This document shows positions 34,167 through 49,100 of a DNA stretch of 64,000 nucleotides, in pieces (the stretch's first letter is position 1; each line of letters starts with the position of its first letter). The notes under the pieces were generated by a model. The model was given only the letters and a program-made list of their open reading frames with translations. It ran no database searches and was not told the origin of the DNA. The stretch covers positions 45,243,687-45,307,686 of the forward strand of contig NC_088863.1 in NCBI RefSeq assembly GCF_032884065.1, given 5' to 3'. The translations under genes and the position numbers were made by a program. Origin of the DNA: Artemia franciscana (lineage: Eukaryota > Arthropoda > Branchiopoda > Anostraca > Artemiidae).

Positions 34167-37100
34167 GTAAAAATTGAATCGGACATTTTTAACCTAATAT
34201 GTATTTTCAATTTCGATATGCGTGTATCCTAAATAATTTCATCCTTGACAATTACTGTTACGATAACGAGCTAAGAGTATTCCAATGGATAATATTGTTG
34301 GAAGAATGAAAGTTTATTATATTTTCAATAATATTTCCACTAATTATGATAATTTTCGAGTTTTTAGCGGGAATGGCATCCTAGTTAAGAGACCTAGACT
34401 GCGAAACCTCCATAAATCCCAAATGATTTTGAAATGCTGGAATTTAGATCCGTGTAGATATGAGGTTTTTTTAGATATGAAGTCTCTGAAATGACCAGGC
34501 CTACTCCTCCCTCTTTTTAAAAAGGGTTTAATTGTAATAAATTGTAATAACGGATCTCAGCAATCTGTAAAAAATATTAATGCACTTACCTAACCTTTCC
34601 TTAGTTCCTCCAGAGCCATCGGTGGCGCTTTGGGCGTTGACAAAGCCTCTCCATTCGTCCTGTATTGATGCTGCAGCGATGATGTCTTACCATTCAGGTA
34701 GTAGTGAGGTACTATATGTCCTCTGATCTCGGTCATATGTTCGTCTCAATGTATTTTTGCGGCAGCCTCGCTTTCTTCTACCGTCTGGCTTCCATTCGTA
34801 GGTGGTTCGAGGAAGGTGACTCTCTTCCATACAAAGAGCGTGTCCCAGGTATGTCCACCGCCTTGTTTCCAGCACCTCTATAACTGGAGGGTGACCTGTT
34901 TTTCTGCGTATTTCTGCATTTGTAATTTTTTGTTGCCAGCTTTTATTCAAGATTCTTCTTAGGCTCATGTTTTCAGATGCGAGGATCCTTTTTTCAAGCT
35001 GGGAGTTTATTTTCCAACATTCACTTGCGTAAAGGAGAATTGAAAGTATATTGCTGTTGAAGAATCGAAGATTCAGTCGCATTGAAAATTTATTACTTCT
35101 CCAAATAGGATTCAGTCTATTGAAGGCACCTGTAGCTTGTCCAATTCTACGTTTAATCTCGGTTGAAATCTCTTCATCACAGTTAATCCAGCTGCCCAGG
35201 TACTTGAACTCCTGGACTTGTTCTAGATCCTTGTTTTTGCAATGGAGAACAAGTGGCGAGCTTTTGATGGCCATGCTCTTTGATTTTTCAATGTTTAGCG
35301 AGCTTTTGATGGCCATGCTCTTTGATTTTTCAATGTTTATCTTTAGCCTGACATTCTCTGCATTCTCGGTGGTAGTGTCAAGTAGCTGCTGCAACCGTTC
35401 TTTAGACTCTTTGAGAAGGACAACCTTTTCCGCAAAGTCCAGATCGAACAGTTCCTTGTTGCTTACTTTTACCCCGTATCCCGATGCGAATCTCAGGGTA
35501 TAATCCATTATAATTATAAAGAGCATGGGGGAAAGTACACAATCTTGACGAACATCGGACACTATCTTGAAAAATCTGGTTGTACCGTTTTCGGTCTTTA
35601 CGCAACGTTCCGATTCTTCATAAAGCGCTATAATATTATCTACTATTTTCTCGGGAATTCCGTAGTATTTCAGGACTCCCCACAAGCAATATCGGTCAAC
35701 TGAGACAAATGCCTTTCCAAAATCAATGAATAGGAGGCAGAGCTTCTTGTGCCATTCTTTTGATTCTTCGACAAGGATTCTCAGTACAAATATTACATCA
35801 GAACATGATCGACTATTTCTGAAACCTTGCTGCTCTTCTCTAGAGTTGCGTCTAGTGCTTTTTGCAGACGCTGCAAAATGAAGGAGGCTAATAGTTTCGA
35901 TGAGACAGGGAGAAGATTGATGCCTCTCCAGTTATGACAGTTCATCAAGTCTCCCTTTTTGAAGAGTTTGACTATAATGTCTCTGCTCCAATCTCTTGGA
36001 CCTTCCCTAAAGTCCGTATTTTGGTGAAGAGCGAGAGTCAAACGGATATGCAGGTACTGATGAGTACTTCTTCATTTCTCCTGGAATGCCATCAATACCC
36101 GGGCTCATCCATTTTTTAACTTCTTTGCTGCATGCTTGATATCTTCAGCACTCGGAGGATCTGTATTATTGTTTAAATTCATAAAAGGGATATTAGGTAC
36201 ATTCGCTCGGTCACAGGTTCTCGGTTTGTTCAAAAGTATTTCGAAATGGGAAACCCATCTCTCGTCAATTTTTTCTGGATCAGACATGATTAATCCATTT
36301 TCGTCCTTGGCAAGGTTGATTCCGCTGCTTTGTTTTCTTACCATCTCATTTGTCTCCGGTAGACAGTCTTGGAGTCACCCTTCCTGGCGGCTTCTTCAGC
36401 TAAAGCTGCTTTCTTTTCAAGGAACTGTCTCTTGTCCTTTCTTGCACTTTTTTTACCTCTTTACCTTTTTCTTTGTATAATTGTTTTGTTGCCAGCTCTG
36501 AACTCCTTGTTTTGGCAATGAACGTGGCCTGCTTGAGTGTCTTTTGTTCGTCAATCAGTTTCCATGTTACGTCAGAGATCCAACTTTCCTTTGGTTTCTT
36601 TCGGAAACCTAGCTTTTCTTCGGTAATTGTCGTGCATACACTTTTTATTTTCTCCCATTTCTCTTCAACACTTTCTGAGTCTTTTGTCTCGAGAGCCAAA
36701 GCATCGAATTTGTTCCAAAACGATGTACAGAATTCTCTGCGGATCTTTCGATCCTGTAGCTTGTTCTGGTCGTAGTTTCTTCAGGTCTTGCCGTGTCTTC
36801 TTGTGGGCACGTGGTTTGATCTGTATGTTGGTGATCATGAGGATGTGATCCGACTTAACGTCTGCTCCTCTATACCAACGCACATCTAAAAGGCTTGTGT
36901 GCTACCTTCTGGCGATGAAGAAATGGTCAATCTGGTTTCGCGTTGAACCGTCTGGAGATGTCCATGTGTACTTGTGCACATTTAGTGTTCGAAGAATGGT
37001 CCACCAACGACAAGGTCATTACTTAGCGTGAAGTCTACTTGTAATGCACCATTTTCGTTAATCTGGCCAAGTCTATGCGGTCCTAGGACTTCGGAACAGT

Positions 37101-40100
37101 ACTCTGGGACTACTCCTAATTTGGGATTCAGATCACCAACAACACACAGAACATCATGTTTTGGGATGTCTTTGGTGACAGCCTGTAAGGTTTCATAGAA
37201 GCTATCATTAATATCATCATCTCCCTCATTAGTAGGAGCGTAAAATATAATAACAGAAAGCTTTGTGTGTGTTGTAGCTAACCGTGCAAACAAGATTGTT
37301 TAGTTTACTGGAGTCTATCTGAGCATTGTTCGGTATGCTGCAGGGGACATCATGAGTCATACACCTGCCCGACGATGGTTGTCCTCTCCGCTGTACAACA
37401 GCACATATCCATCATCTAATGTTTCTTGGCCAACACGTTTCCAACGTATTTCGCTTAGGGCCAGGATTTCAACGTTATATTGGTTCATCTCTCTGAGAAC
37501 TTGCTCGGTTTTGATAACTGACTCATAGTTCTCACATTCCAGAAGTCGATTTTTGTTGGTTGTTTCGCATTCAATAATTATGTCCGGGGGCGTGCTGGGT
37601 TAATTGTCAGGGGGGAAAATAATTCATGCGAGGCATTTACCGACATTTCTGTTGCTGAGGCTTTTTTACAGGGACAGGTAGCAAACCTGCCACCCAACCC
37701 TACTCCTTCATTCTGGCTTGGGACAGGCTGACATTATCCATGACAATGACATGTGGAGTAATGCACTTACAGGAGTTTAAAAAAGAAAAATGAAAGCACC
37801 AAAAATTCAAGAACAAAAAACTGAAAAATAGCATTTCACCTACGTAGACAACAATCTTAAACTACAGAGTTAAATGGAAAGTCGAAAATAATTTCGCAGT
37901 GCTTATGGAATTTTTCCACATGGTGGTCCAGTTTTGAAGAAATGTAAAAAAAAATACCATAGTTATTGCAAATGTACCGGTTATAAGTCCAAAGCGGTTG
38001 CCGGAGAAGATATTTGCAAAGTGGAACAATATAGACAGGACTTCTTTCTGTTCATAGCGTGAAGAAACTCGATAATCGGATTAAAAGGAAGACAAGGGGG
38101 GAGAGACAGCAGTATCAACATAGGGCTCAAACTGGAATGGAGGAATATTTTTAGTGCCGGTTATATAGCAGTATTGACAAGAGCTGGACTAAGCACTGAG
38201 CCTTATTTCACATCTCTCCTTACAGTGATGGTGCATAGATTCCGTTAGTTAGTCGGGTTTTACTTATCTTCTTATTTAATTAATTTAATATGCATTGTAT
38301 TTTGTAAAGGGACACTCAAATATTCAGGAACTGATATCATGAAATATTTTTAGTATCAAAGTTGATAATTTACTTGTTAAAATTAGCTGCTTCTTCTTCT
38401 TAAAAAAAAGTAAGAAGCAGAATTTCAGGTTAATGCCATTAAACTTTAATCTAAGATTATTAAACTAAGATCGATAAGGTAAGGCCAATAATCACTAAAT
38501 AAAATGGTAAGTTGCATGCCAGTGTTCATGACCCGGTTCCAATACCAAAATAAAAAGAAGAGAAATCCCTTTAAGTGACGACGGAGACAAAAAACAAGAA
38601 AGTATGCATTTACCTAACTTTGCAGTTGAAGCTACGCACAATTAATTCACTTTTTGCACTTATCATTTTTATAGGCGCAAATAAATCAAAAGTAGTACAA
38701 TTATGATTGTACCTTATCGATTTTACCTTGTTTACTTGGGCTGTCATAAAAACTTATAGCATTAGAATTGCATTTTGTATTACCTTCTCTTTTAAACTTG
38801 TCACAAAATTCTGCTGATATAGTTTTTCAGAGGGTTCTGTATCGAATTTTTTCCAGAACTGGGAAACTGTTTCGAAGAGATTGTCAGATTTATAACATAG
38901 TGTAATATTAAATTTTTAGATATAACTATTAAATGCCTCCCCCCCCCTTAAATATCAAATTTCTATGAAACAAAAAGCTGACTATTCAACGTGAAGTCTT
39001 AATATACCATAGAAAAGGCAATAGAAATACACAAAATAAAGCCATGAAACCCAGTTTTAACGGTCGATTAATCGAAATGGTGCAAATCGATTACGAGCCG
39101 AAATAAATCGTAGCTTGTAGATTGTAGTATTTTGACTGTTCGAAGTGGTAGAATTCTCCATATGTATCAGTTTTCTAACTGACATTTTCTTCTTTGAAGT
39201 ACCAGAATTAATGAATCTTAACATCATCAGAATGCCACAAAGCGCCCTGAAATTTAAATTGCAGTATCTTGAGCATTTGATGAGACCAAATCAGGACAAT
39301 GAGACGCCATTATCCATGCATATCAGTTTCTTTGTCTTTCTAGTTTTCTTTACTTCGGTCTTTATTACTTTGTCTCAGTTTTCTTATGGTTCTTGTAATT
39401 ACGAGTATTGATAACTAACTTGTCGCAATGTTGCATAAAATATATGAAGAGTCATATCTCCATTGTTAGAAAAAGGGCGAAAAAACTGTGATTTCTTTTC
39501 GACTGTTCATTAGTTCAAATTTTTCTCCAATTTTGTATTACAGTAATTTTAAGACTTTATTTATACCCCAAACAGCCAGAGGTGAAACTAAGGTTTCCGC
39601 CACCTGAGACAATGTTGGTCCCTCCCTCCCCCCCCCCTACCATCACTACCACAATATAACCAAACGAGAAAAATCTCAATTCGGCACCTCCTCAGTGGCT
39701 GTGTCGAGGAACAGCTGCCCCCTTTCCCTACCTAGCCTAGTGCAAACAGCTAATGCATATAATCACAACCTGGTATTTTGATTAGGCTCAGGTTTTGGTA
39801 AAACTGATTACAAATTTTTCGTGCAAAAAAAAAAAAAAACTAAGAAAATTTCTATGAAAGGCTTCATAATTTTTGGGGTATTCATCTTCCTTTGCGTCAT
39901 TGATTTATTTCTTTCGTTTTTAGGCTCTTACTTCACTACGGAGCAAATGTTAAAGCTAAAGACAGTATAGGGAATACCCCTCTTCATTTAGCCGTTTGTA
40001 CAGCCAAAGTACCTGTGGTCACAGAGCTTGTGAAGGCAGGTAAAATAAATGTTCTATATTTATTCAAAAGTCTTGTGTATTAATTTTGCATCCCATCGTT

Positions 40101-43100
40101 GATTTTCTAAGGAAGGGCCAAAAGTAGTCTGGACTTTTGTTTGCTAGAGTAACCTGGTTAAAGATAACTATATTCTTGCTAGCATATTTTTAACTTGGTA
40201 AAATAAAGACTCTACATTTATTTAAACGTCTTGAGTACCAATTTGGGAATCTAAATTTGTTCAAAGGTCTTGTGTGCCAATTTTTGGTCCCATCTTAACT
40301 TTCCTAGGAAGGGCCTAAGATGGTTAGGCTTTTGTTGTCCACAGCCAGCTGATTAAAGGTAATTTACTTAAAAAAAAACTGTTTCACTAAAGAAATTTTT
40401 CAAAGAAAAATTAAGAGCGACTTTAAATCTATTACAAGGGGAAAGAACGCCAAATAGTAATTGAATTTGAAAACAAACATAAGCTACAATCAATAAATAA
40501 ATAAAACCCTCCAAAAACTGAATTTCAGTGAATAATCAAGTTAAACTTAAAACGAACAGAAACTATTGTAAGAAAGATTTGTGAAGACCAGAACGTTATT
40601 TGTGCTTTACTGAAAGCAAATTCTTATTTCGAGCTGTGAGTTTTTATTTGTCATAAGATCAACAACAACAGCAAAAAAAGAAAGAAAACTGTAAACATTA
40701 CCAAAATTATTGGAAAGATCTAATGAAATACAGATTTACAGTTTAATATGTATCGACATTCATTCCCGAGAGTTTCAGCAATTTTGTATCTATTAATGTT
40801 AAAAAGAGAAAACGTTTGTTTTTAATAAAGCGCGAGTGACGCTCTGAACTTTACAAGGCATACAGGGGGGGGGGGGCTAGCCCCGCTCAAACTTGCTGAA
40901 GTATCTTTTTGTTTTAAATTTAACTTGATTATTCTTTGTAATTTCTGTTCGTTTTGGATTTCACATATTTATTGATAGTGATTTATGTTTGTTTTACAGT
41001 TGAATGACTATTTGGCTTTATTTCTGCTCGTTTTAGGTTTAGTTGCTCAATAGCTTCCAGGAATTCATCTGACAGCTTTTGAGCTTTGTGGGCCTCCATA
41101 TGAACAACAGAGGACTCAGATGCCTTAAAGACGTTATGCTGGAGTTTTTCCCATGCTTCCTCGGAATGAGGTAGGGACTCGGGGCATTTCCACAACGTAT
41201 TTTTCTGTGATTGTGGAATCTTTCAGGTTCCGGAGATCAAAACAAGAAATTCTAACTCCTGACTCGCATTTTTTGATATGGAAGCGGGAGATAGAGAAAA
41301 ATCTTCCTGTCGTTTATGTCAACTTACCTAACTTATGGAGTTTATCAACTTACCTAAAAAGATACCATTTTTGATGCCTTTGATCCCTGATACTATTTTC
41401 ACTTCATTTTGCTCAAAGCATGGATCACATTCAAAAGAATTCTCAACTCGATTGTTGACCACTATTCGGACATTTTTGCAGAAAACGTTCCATAGTTCAG
41501 AGCCCTCTTCTTTTGTACAATTTCATCTTGTCTTCTTTTGTACAAGTTCTTTACTTTTCTGCAAAACTTCCTTTTTCTGAAAAAAAAAATATAAATTAAT
41601 TCTTTTTCGTTTTCAATTGACACAGTTTTTTATTTTATAATAAATTGAATATTTTTAAAACATTTTTCAGTTTAGCTGCTTAATAATCAGTATTTTGGCT
41701 TGCTATTTATGTATTGGATAAGATTTTGTAACAGATTTTGACAATAGCTGTAATGGAGGATTTTAGATTGATGAGTACATGGAGTATTATTCAAATAAAT
41801 GGATTGAAAATATGTGTAATCTTTTGAATTCTGTAGGATTGAAGCCATTCTTACCAGTATCATTTTGCAACCCCGAGTATAGAAATATGTACATCGACCA
41901 TCCCCCTCAACATGCATTAAAACTTTCTTCATAGTTCCCTTAGATGTTCTCGAGATATCGCGGATAAGCACTTTCGACAACCTTGAATGCACATAGTGTC
42001 ATTTGATTTTTTTTTTCAACATCCCCCTTTACATGCCCTGAAAGTTTCAACTTAATATCTTAAGCCGTTCTGTAGCCTTGCTGACGCGCCCTTTTTAAAA
42101 CCAGTGTGCACATAGTGTGTTTTATTTGGGTCAATATTGCAACATTCCCTGAAAGTTGAACTTTAGCCTTAGTAAAAGTAGTAGTAGCAGTACTGTTAGT
42201 GGTAATATTATAATGCATATTGCGCCTTTTCTTTGGTTCAATATCCCCCTTAATATTTCCCGAAAGTTTCTACTTTATGCTAAGAGCCATTCCTAATGTA
42301 TTACTGATGTGCCTGTTTGGCGCATCAGTAATATCCGGCATGTGTGTTCTTAAAATATGTGTGTTTTTTTTAGTTCAACATCCCCCTCAACAACCCCTGA
42401 ATGTTCCGCCTACACGCTCCTAGTCCTGGCAATGATAGTAGCTGGAGTAGTATTTATAGTAGAAAGAGTAGTAGCAGTAGTAAACACATTATGCCTTTTG
42501 GATAGTTTTACAGCCCCCTCAACGTATCCTGAAAGTTCCCTTAGCCTTAATTATAACAGTAGAAGTGATAGAGCTAGTCCTAGTAGCAGTAATATCAATA
42601 GTACTGGACGTCCCAGGGACTTCTTGCTTTTCGATTTGAAACTGGCTTAAGCACTTCGTGTAGTATTGAGACTTCATGTATTAGTCCCTGTTTTACACAT
42701 GTTTTGGGGTCATTGCTTTTTCTAAGGCCATAAAAATTTAAATGAGTTATATATTGAATTGAAATAATCTAAAAATTGCGACTTGGAACGTTACCACGTT
42801 AAAAAAAAAGCAAAAAAAAAAAAAAAACAACTATCCTATTGACATTTTAACGGAAAAATTCAGGTGTTTGTAACTGGACTTATTAAAAGTTTCGGAAACT
42901 CATTTTCAAGGGGCAGGAAACATGACGTTTGGTGATACAGATCTTATTTACCCAGGCAGGAAGGGTGGGATGTATAAGCAGGAAGTAGGGTTATGATGAG
43001 TAGGGAAGCTGCTTCGATTGGTCATGCTTAGTTTTGATTATGTAGTAAGGTGTTGATAATAGAATGCTAGTAGCTAGTTGCTTATTTTGCGACGAAAAAG

Positions 43101-46100
43101 TGCAAGGTGTCACGCCCTTTTGACATTATGCACGCAAATAGTGCTTTTGGATTTAGTTCAACACCCCTCTCAGCAATCCCCTTAAACTTTCGCCTTAATA
43201 CTGTTAGCCTAATTAGCAGCAGTCGTAGTAGCAAGAGTACTAGCACTAGTAGTATACAGAAAGTGCCTTTTGCTTAGTTCAACGTCTCCCTTAACATACC
43301 CTGAAAGTTTCAGCTTAGTACCCTTAGATTTAGCAGTATTAGTCGTCGTAGTAATAGTAGTAGCAGTAGTAATGGTAATAGTAGTATATACATAATGCCT
43401 TTTGGTTAGTTCAACATTCTCCCATGAACACCTTGAAAAATTCAACTTAATACCATAATCCGTGTCTCGGACATTTCTGATACGCCCTTTTGACAACCTG
43501 AATGTATGTAATGTGTTTCGACTTAGTTCAACATCCCTCTCAGCGTTCCTAAAAAGTTTCACCTTAATACTCTTAGCCTCAGTACTAGTAGTATTCCTAG
43601 TTAGTTGTCGTAGCAGGGTACACATAGTGCCTTTTGTATAGTTCAACATACCTCTAGCTATCCCCTGAAAAATTCAACTTAATACCTGAAGTCGTTCCTG
43701 AGATGTTGCGTGTACGCCCTTTTGTCAACCTGCATGCGCAGTGTGACTTTTGATTTAGTTATAACCTTCCTTGAAAGTTTCACCTCAATACCTTTAGCCT
43801 TAGTTATAGCAAAAGTAGTAGCCTTGTCAGTAGTATTATTAGTAGCAGTAGTATGTACATATTGCCTTTTCGCTAGTTCGACTTCCCCCTCGACATGCCT
43901 TAAAGTTTCAAATTAATACTCTAGGCTACTCCTGAGATATTGCTGATATGCCTTTTTGACAGCGTGCATGGACATATTACGTTTTGATTTAGTTCAACGT
44001 CCCCTGAAAGTTTCACCTTAATGTCATTAGGCTTTGTTGTAGTAGCAGTAGCAGTAGAAGTAGTAGCATGCACATAATGCCTTTTGCTTAGGTCAGCATC
44101 CTGATATTGCTGGTGCGCCCTTTTGACAACTTGTATTTGTATAGGATGTTTCGGATTACTTCAACATCCCCTCAACATTCCCTGAAAGTTTCTCTTAAAT
44201 ACCCTTAGCCTCAGTAGTAGTATTCGTTGTAGTAGTAGGAGCTATAATAGCAGTATGTATATTGTGCCTTTTGGTCACTTCAACATCCCCCTCAGCATGC
44301 CTTGAAAGTTTCAACTTAATACTCTAATCCGTTCCTGAGATATTGCTGATACATCCTATTTACAACCTGCTTGCACTAAGTGTGTTCTGATTTAGTTCAA
44401 CATCCCCTCAACATTCCCTTGAAGCTTTACCTTAATGCCCCTGGCCTTTTTGTAGACCCAGGACCAAAGAGACCCCATTTCCCCATAATAAATGCCTTTT
44501 GTAAACAACGGTCAAGCTACAAAACTTACATTTCTTGCCCCTAAAGCTGTGGGGGTCGTGTCATCCTCGGAGTCATAGTTATAGGACGCTTCAACTATTC
44601 TGAACCAAATGATTATCTAAAAATTTGATTGACATCTTAGGGGAAAGAGCAGCAAAAGAGGCGTGGATGGGGGCTGGTTGCCCTCCAATCACTTTTGACT
44701 CATAAAAAGGGCACTAGAACTCTCAATTTCTAATTTAATGAGCCCTCTATGAAATTTTTCATTCCACACGAAGTAGCTTTGTGAAAAAATATGAATAAAT
44801 AATACATAGAGCACACTTCGCTCTTTACTTAGGGAGCACTATTTCGCTGTCAATGATTATATTTTTATAGGATTTTTGGAACGACAGAATTTCTAGTATT
44901 TTTGTTCCATATAGTTAGTTGAGTTGGGAGAGGCAATGTCTCCATTGTTGGAATGAAAGACAAAAAGCTATGCATTTTTTTTTTATTCCTCACTTGTTCA
45001 CATTTGTTTTTAGGGAGGCTTAGTTATTTTGTCAACCTTAGCCAATTTTCACAGGTAATTCGATAGGTTTACTTATCGAATTGCCAATTTCCCCACCACC
45101 ACCCCCCACCCAAAAAAAAAATAAAGAAATAGCGATATGAGTCTTTTATATATGCCTGACTGTATAAGATTTAAAAAAAGAAAAATTGAATATGTTTTGG
45201 AATGACAGTGGTTGTCATGGGGTTAGGTAACATGGAAATGTGGGTATTGAGCTTTTTATAGGGGAAACCTACTGAAATGTTTTAGCTGCCCGTGGTTACC
45301 CAAGTTAGATGCATCAGTTTCTTCTATATCATTTTTTAAATGTTCACCAAATCCCCCTGGTGATCCTACTAAATAAATATGGCGTGAATTTGAGTAGGAA
45401 CCATTTCGTTAGTAACTTTTGACGGGAGCTTTTTTTATTATTATTATTATTCCGACAATTTATGCTTCTTTTTCCTTGCATACTTCAGATATTCAGCTTT
45501 TTATAAGGGTAACCTACGGAAACGTTTTAGCGGCCGACGGCAACCCAAGTAAGATGTTTTAATTTTCACTAAAGCCCTTTATGATCCTACTAAATAAATT
45601 CTCAATAAAAATGCTCAGTTTCTGAGTTACACAGCATTAACTAAAAATTAACCATGGTCAGCCCAGTTGCAGAACATTTTTCCTAACTCCTTTCACCGTC
45701 AAACTTTGTCTCTTCCAACCTCTTCTCTTCTTTATCTGCTTAAGGCAAGTGAGTAAAACCTAAGATAAAGTTGGAAAGAAAAATTATAGAAAGTTGTACA
45801 AGCCAAAAATTCTTTCCGATTCCGTTTTATAGTGCATCTGGTACCAGGTTGTATTCAAACAATAACTTCATGAACTTGGAGTACTTTTGAAATTATTTGC
45901 CCAGATAGCTTTTAATTATAAATATTTTAAAAGCAGAATTTGAATCTTATGAAAATATTATTAATAACATACTTCAAATTTCCTTTTGAAGTAAACTAAG
46001 TATATACAAAATTGAAACTAAATGGAATTACGCTTTGAACTAAAACATTAAATAAAAAAAAACAAGTTTTTTCAACTGAAAGTAAGGAGCGGCATTAAAA

Positions 46101-49100
46101 CTTAAAACGAACAGAAATTACTTCATATATAAAAGGGGCTGCTTCCTCATCAACGCCCCGCTCTTTACGCTAAAGTTTGACTCTTTCTCTCAACTCTTCT
46201 TTTTAAAACAGTAAAAAACTTTAGCGTAAAGAGCGGGGCGTTGATGAGGAAGCAGCCCCTTTTATATACGAAGTAATTTCTGTTCGTTTTAAGTTTTAAT
46301 GCCGCTCCTTACTTTCAGTTGAAAAAACTTGTTTTTTTATTTAATTTCTGAACGTTTTTGAATCAATGCATGTTTTCATTTTGGCTCTCCACAGAGAAAT
46401 AATTGAAACGAAATTTGCATATTTCTTCTTTTTTTTGGCCAAATGGCTTTCTCATAATTTTGATCGAATGATTTTGAGAAAAAAGAGCGGGGGAGGAAGC
46501 CTATTTGCCCTCCAATTTTTCGGCTAATAAAAAAGGCAACTAGAACTTTTAATTTTTTACGAATCTTTTTATTAGTAAAAGATATACGTAACTTATAAAC
46601 TGGCTTACGTAAAGAATTTTTTATTCTCATGTTTTTATTACACATATGAGAGGGTTCGCCCCCTCGTCAGTACCTCTTTCTTTACACTAAATCTTAAATT
46701 TTGGCCCAATTTATTAAGAATGACCCCTGAATCACAAAAGCCGTAGAATAAATAGTTGACATTACTAAAAATACTTTAGCGTCAAGAGCGAGGTATTAGG
46801 AGGAGGTGAGCCCCTCATATGGATAATAATTTCTGTTCGTTTTAAGTTTTAATGCTGCTCCTTACTTCCAGCTGAAAAAAACTTTTTCATATTTATTTTC
46901 TCATTGTTTTTTTTTTTTAAATAATGCTCGTAAATCCTGCGCTCCCTTCATGGAAATTTTCTTCCCCCATGACAAATTCCTCGAGGGAAAGTTCCCCCAG
47001 TATATCCCCCTCTTTTCAACCCCTCCCCCAACCAAAAAATCCTCCTGAAAACACCTGTACACTTCCCAATAACCATTACTATATGTAAGCACTGGTCAAA
47101 GTTTGTAACTTGTAGCCCCTCCCACGGGGACTGTGGAGTAGTAAGTCGTCCCCAAAGACATAGTTATAAGGTTTCTCGACTACGCTGAATAAAATGGCTA
47201 TCTCAGAATTTTGATCCGTTGACTTTGGGAATATAATTAGCGTGGGAGGGGGCCTAGGTGCCCTCCAATTTTTTTGGTCACTTAAAAAAGGCACTAGAAC
47301 TTTTCATTTCCGTTAGAATGAGCCCTCTCGCAACATTCTAGGACAACTGGGTCGATACGATCACCCCTGGGAAAAAGAAAAAAAAAACAAACAAATAAAC
47401 ACGCATCTCAGATCTGCCTTCTGGCAAAAAATACAAAATTCCACATTTTTGTAGATAGGAGTTTGAAACTTGTACAGTAGGGTTCTCTGATACGCTGAAT
47501 CTGATGGTGTAATTTTCGTTAAGATTCTATGACTTTTAGGGGGTGTTTCCCCCTATTTTCTAAAATAACACAAATTTTCTCAGGCTCGTAACTTTTGGTG
47601 CGTAAGACTAAACTTGATGAAACTTATATATTTAAAATCAGCATTAAAATTCGATTCTTTTGACGTAGCTATTGGTATCAAAATTCCAATTATTAGAGTT
47701 TTGGTTTCTATTGAGCCGGGTCGCTCCTTACTACAGTTCGTTACCACGAACTGTTTGATTAAGTAAAGACTTCATGATGACTTTGGAATGAAACATGGTT
47801 TATGAACAGAAAATAAATAGCAAGAAAGTTCTTTTTTTCATGTGCCGTACGTACAGTGACGTAGGGTAACTCCATAGGAGGTGCGGACCAAGGGAAGACC
47901 TTGTCCCTGGGGTCCATATTAGAAACTGGGATACTCTCGCTCGAGGACCGTAAATACAGGCGGAGGAGAAAGAAGGCCCCTCAAATGTACACTCAGCAGG
48001 GTCTACCGGTGCGTGAGCACATCCTGTGAGTTACAAACCTTCTACCAGTAATGGGCTAAATTGGATGGTGAAGCAAAACACCATCTTGGGAGGACCCTCT
48101 GTAGAAGGACAACTGTGGCAGGGCCTGTCTTGACCCTGTCGGGGTACCCGCAAGACTGGGGACTTTGCACTCAGCCCTATTCCCACTTGAGGAGTGGCGC
48201 CCCTCGAAGAAATTGTAGCCTAGTAAACGATACAGGTTTCGCAAGGAATTCTGATTAATGGATAATTCTTCGGGGCTTGATCTATTTTGGTGGGTGTTTT
48301 TGAGCTGAAAAACCTCTTCTTAGCTAATTTATCTACTATGGGTTGTCACCCCATAGTAACATTATATTTGTAGGCATGAATATATAATGAATCAAAGGTA
48401 ATAGGCTTGGTATTGTCTGTGCAGGATTTCCACTCTAGTTGATAGAAGAGCGTCACCAAATGCTAAAAACTCTGTTGTGATCAAGATGTCTCCAGGATTG
48501 CGCAAAGCCTCCATTCATACTGGAAGTCCCAGGGACTTCTTGTCGTCTGCTTCTAAAGCCGGCTTTAGCACTTCGGTTTAGACTTGAGAAGATGTGCTGG
48601 TCCCCGTCCAGCGCCGATTTCCGGAACTATTGATTTTCCTGAGGCTAAAATGATTTCAATGGTATAAAGAATATGAAAAATTTCAACTTGGAATGTTACG
48701 ATCTTAAAAAATACATATCATATCGACATTTTGACTGACGAATTCAGATTCTTTAAAAAGGACTTGGTAGAGTTTCAAAAACTTATATCCCACGGTTAGG
48801 AATAAAAAAATTAGATTATATAGAATTTATTTATTTACTCAGGCAGGAAAGATGGGGTACATCGACATGTTGGAGGTATTATGATAAATAAGGAAGCTGC
48901 TAAGTATTGTTTAGGCTGGGAACGTATTAATAATAGAATACTAACCGTTCATTTTATGGATAATGCATGCAGGGTATCAGTCATAGTAGTATATACCCTT
49001 GTAGAACTAACTGACGGAGATAGTAGTGACTCAGATGAATTTTACTTACATTTACAGAAACAAATAGACAGGCTCCGAGGTAGAAATATGGTGTTTTTAT

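Larger units (their letters stand above)
34167..39923 (+). other. Intron of the ANKRD54-like gene (5.8 kb)
   Basis: GT at 34167 and AG at 39922-39923. It holds an antisense LINE at 34590-37760. Outside that, 34170-34590 and 37760-39923 show no gene. Homopolymer runs are at about 38940-38948 and 39823-39838. Confidence 0.8.

Noticed and set aside
35051..35503. A 150-codon plus-strand frame
   Set aside because: It is antisense to the LINE RT frame and includes its 42 bp duplication.
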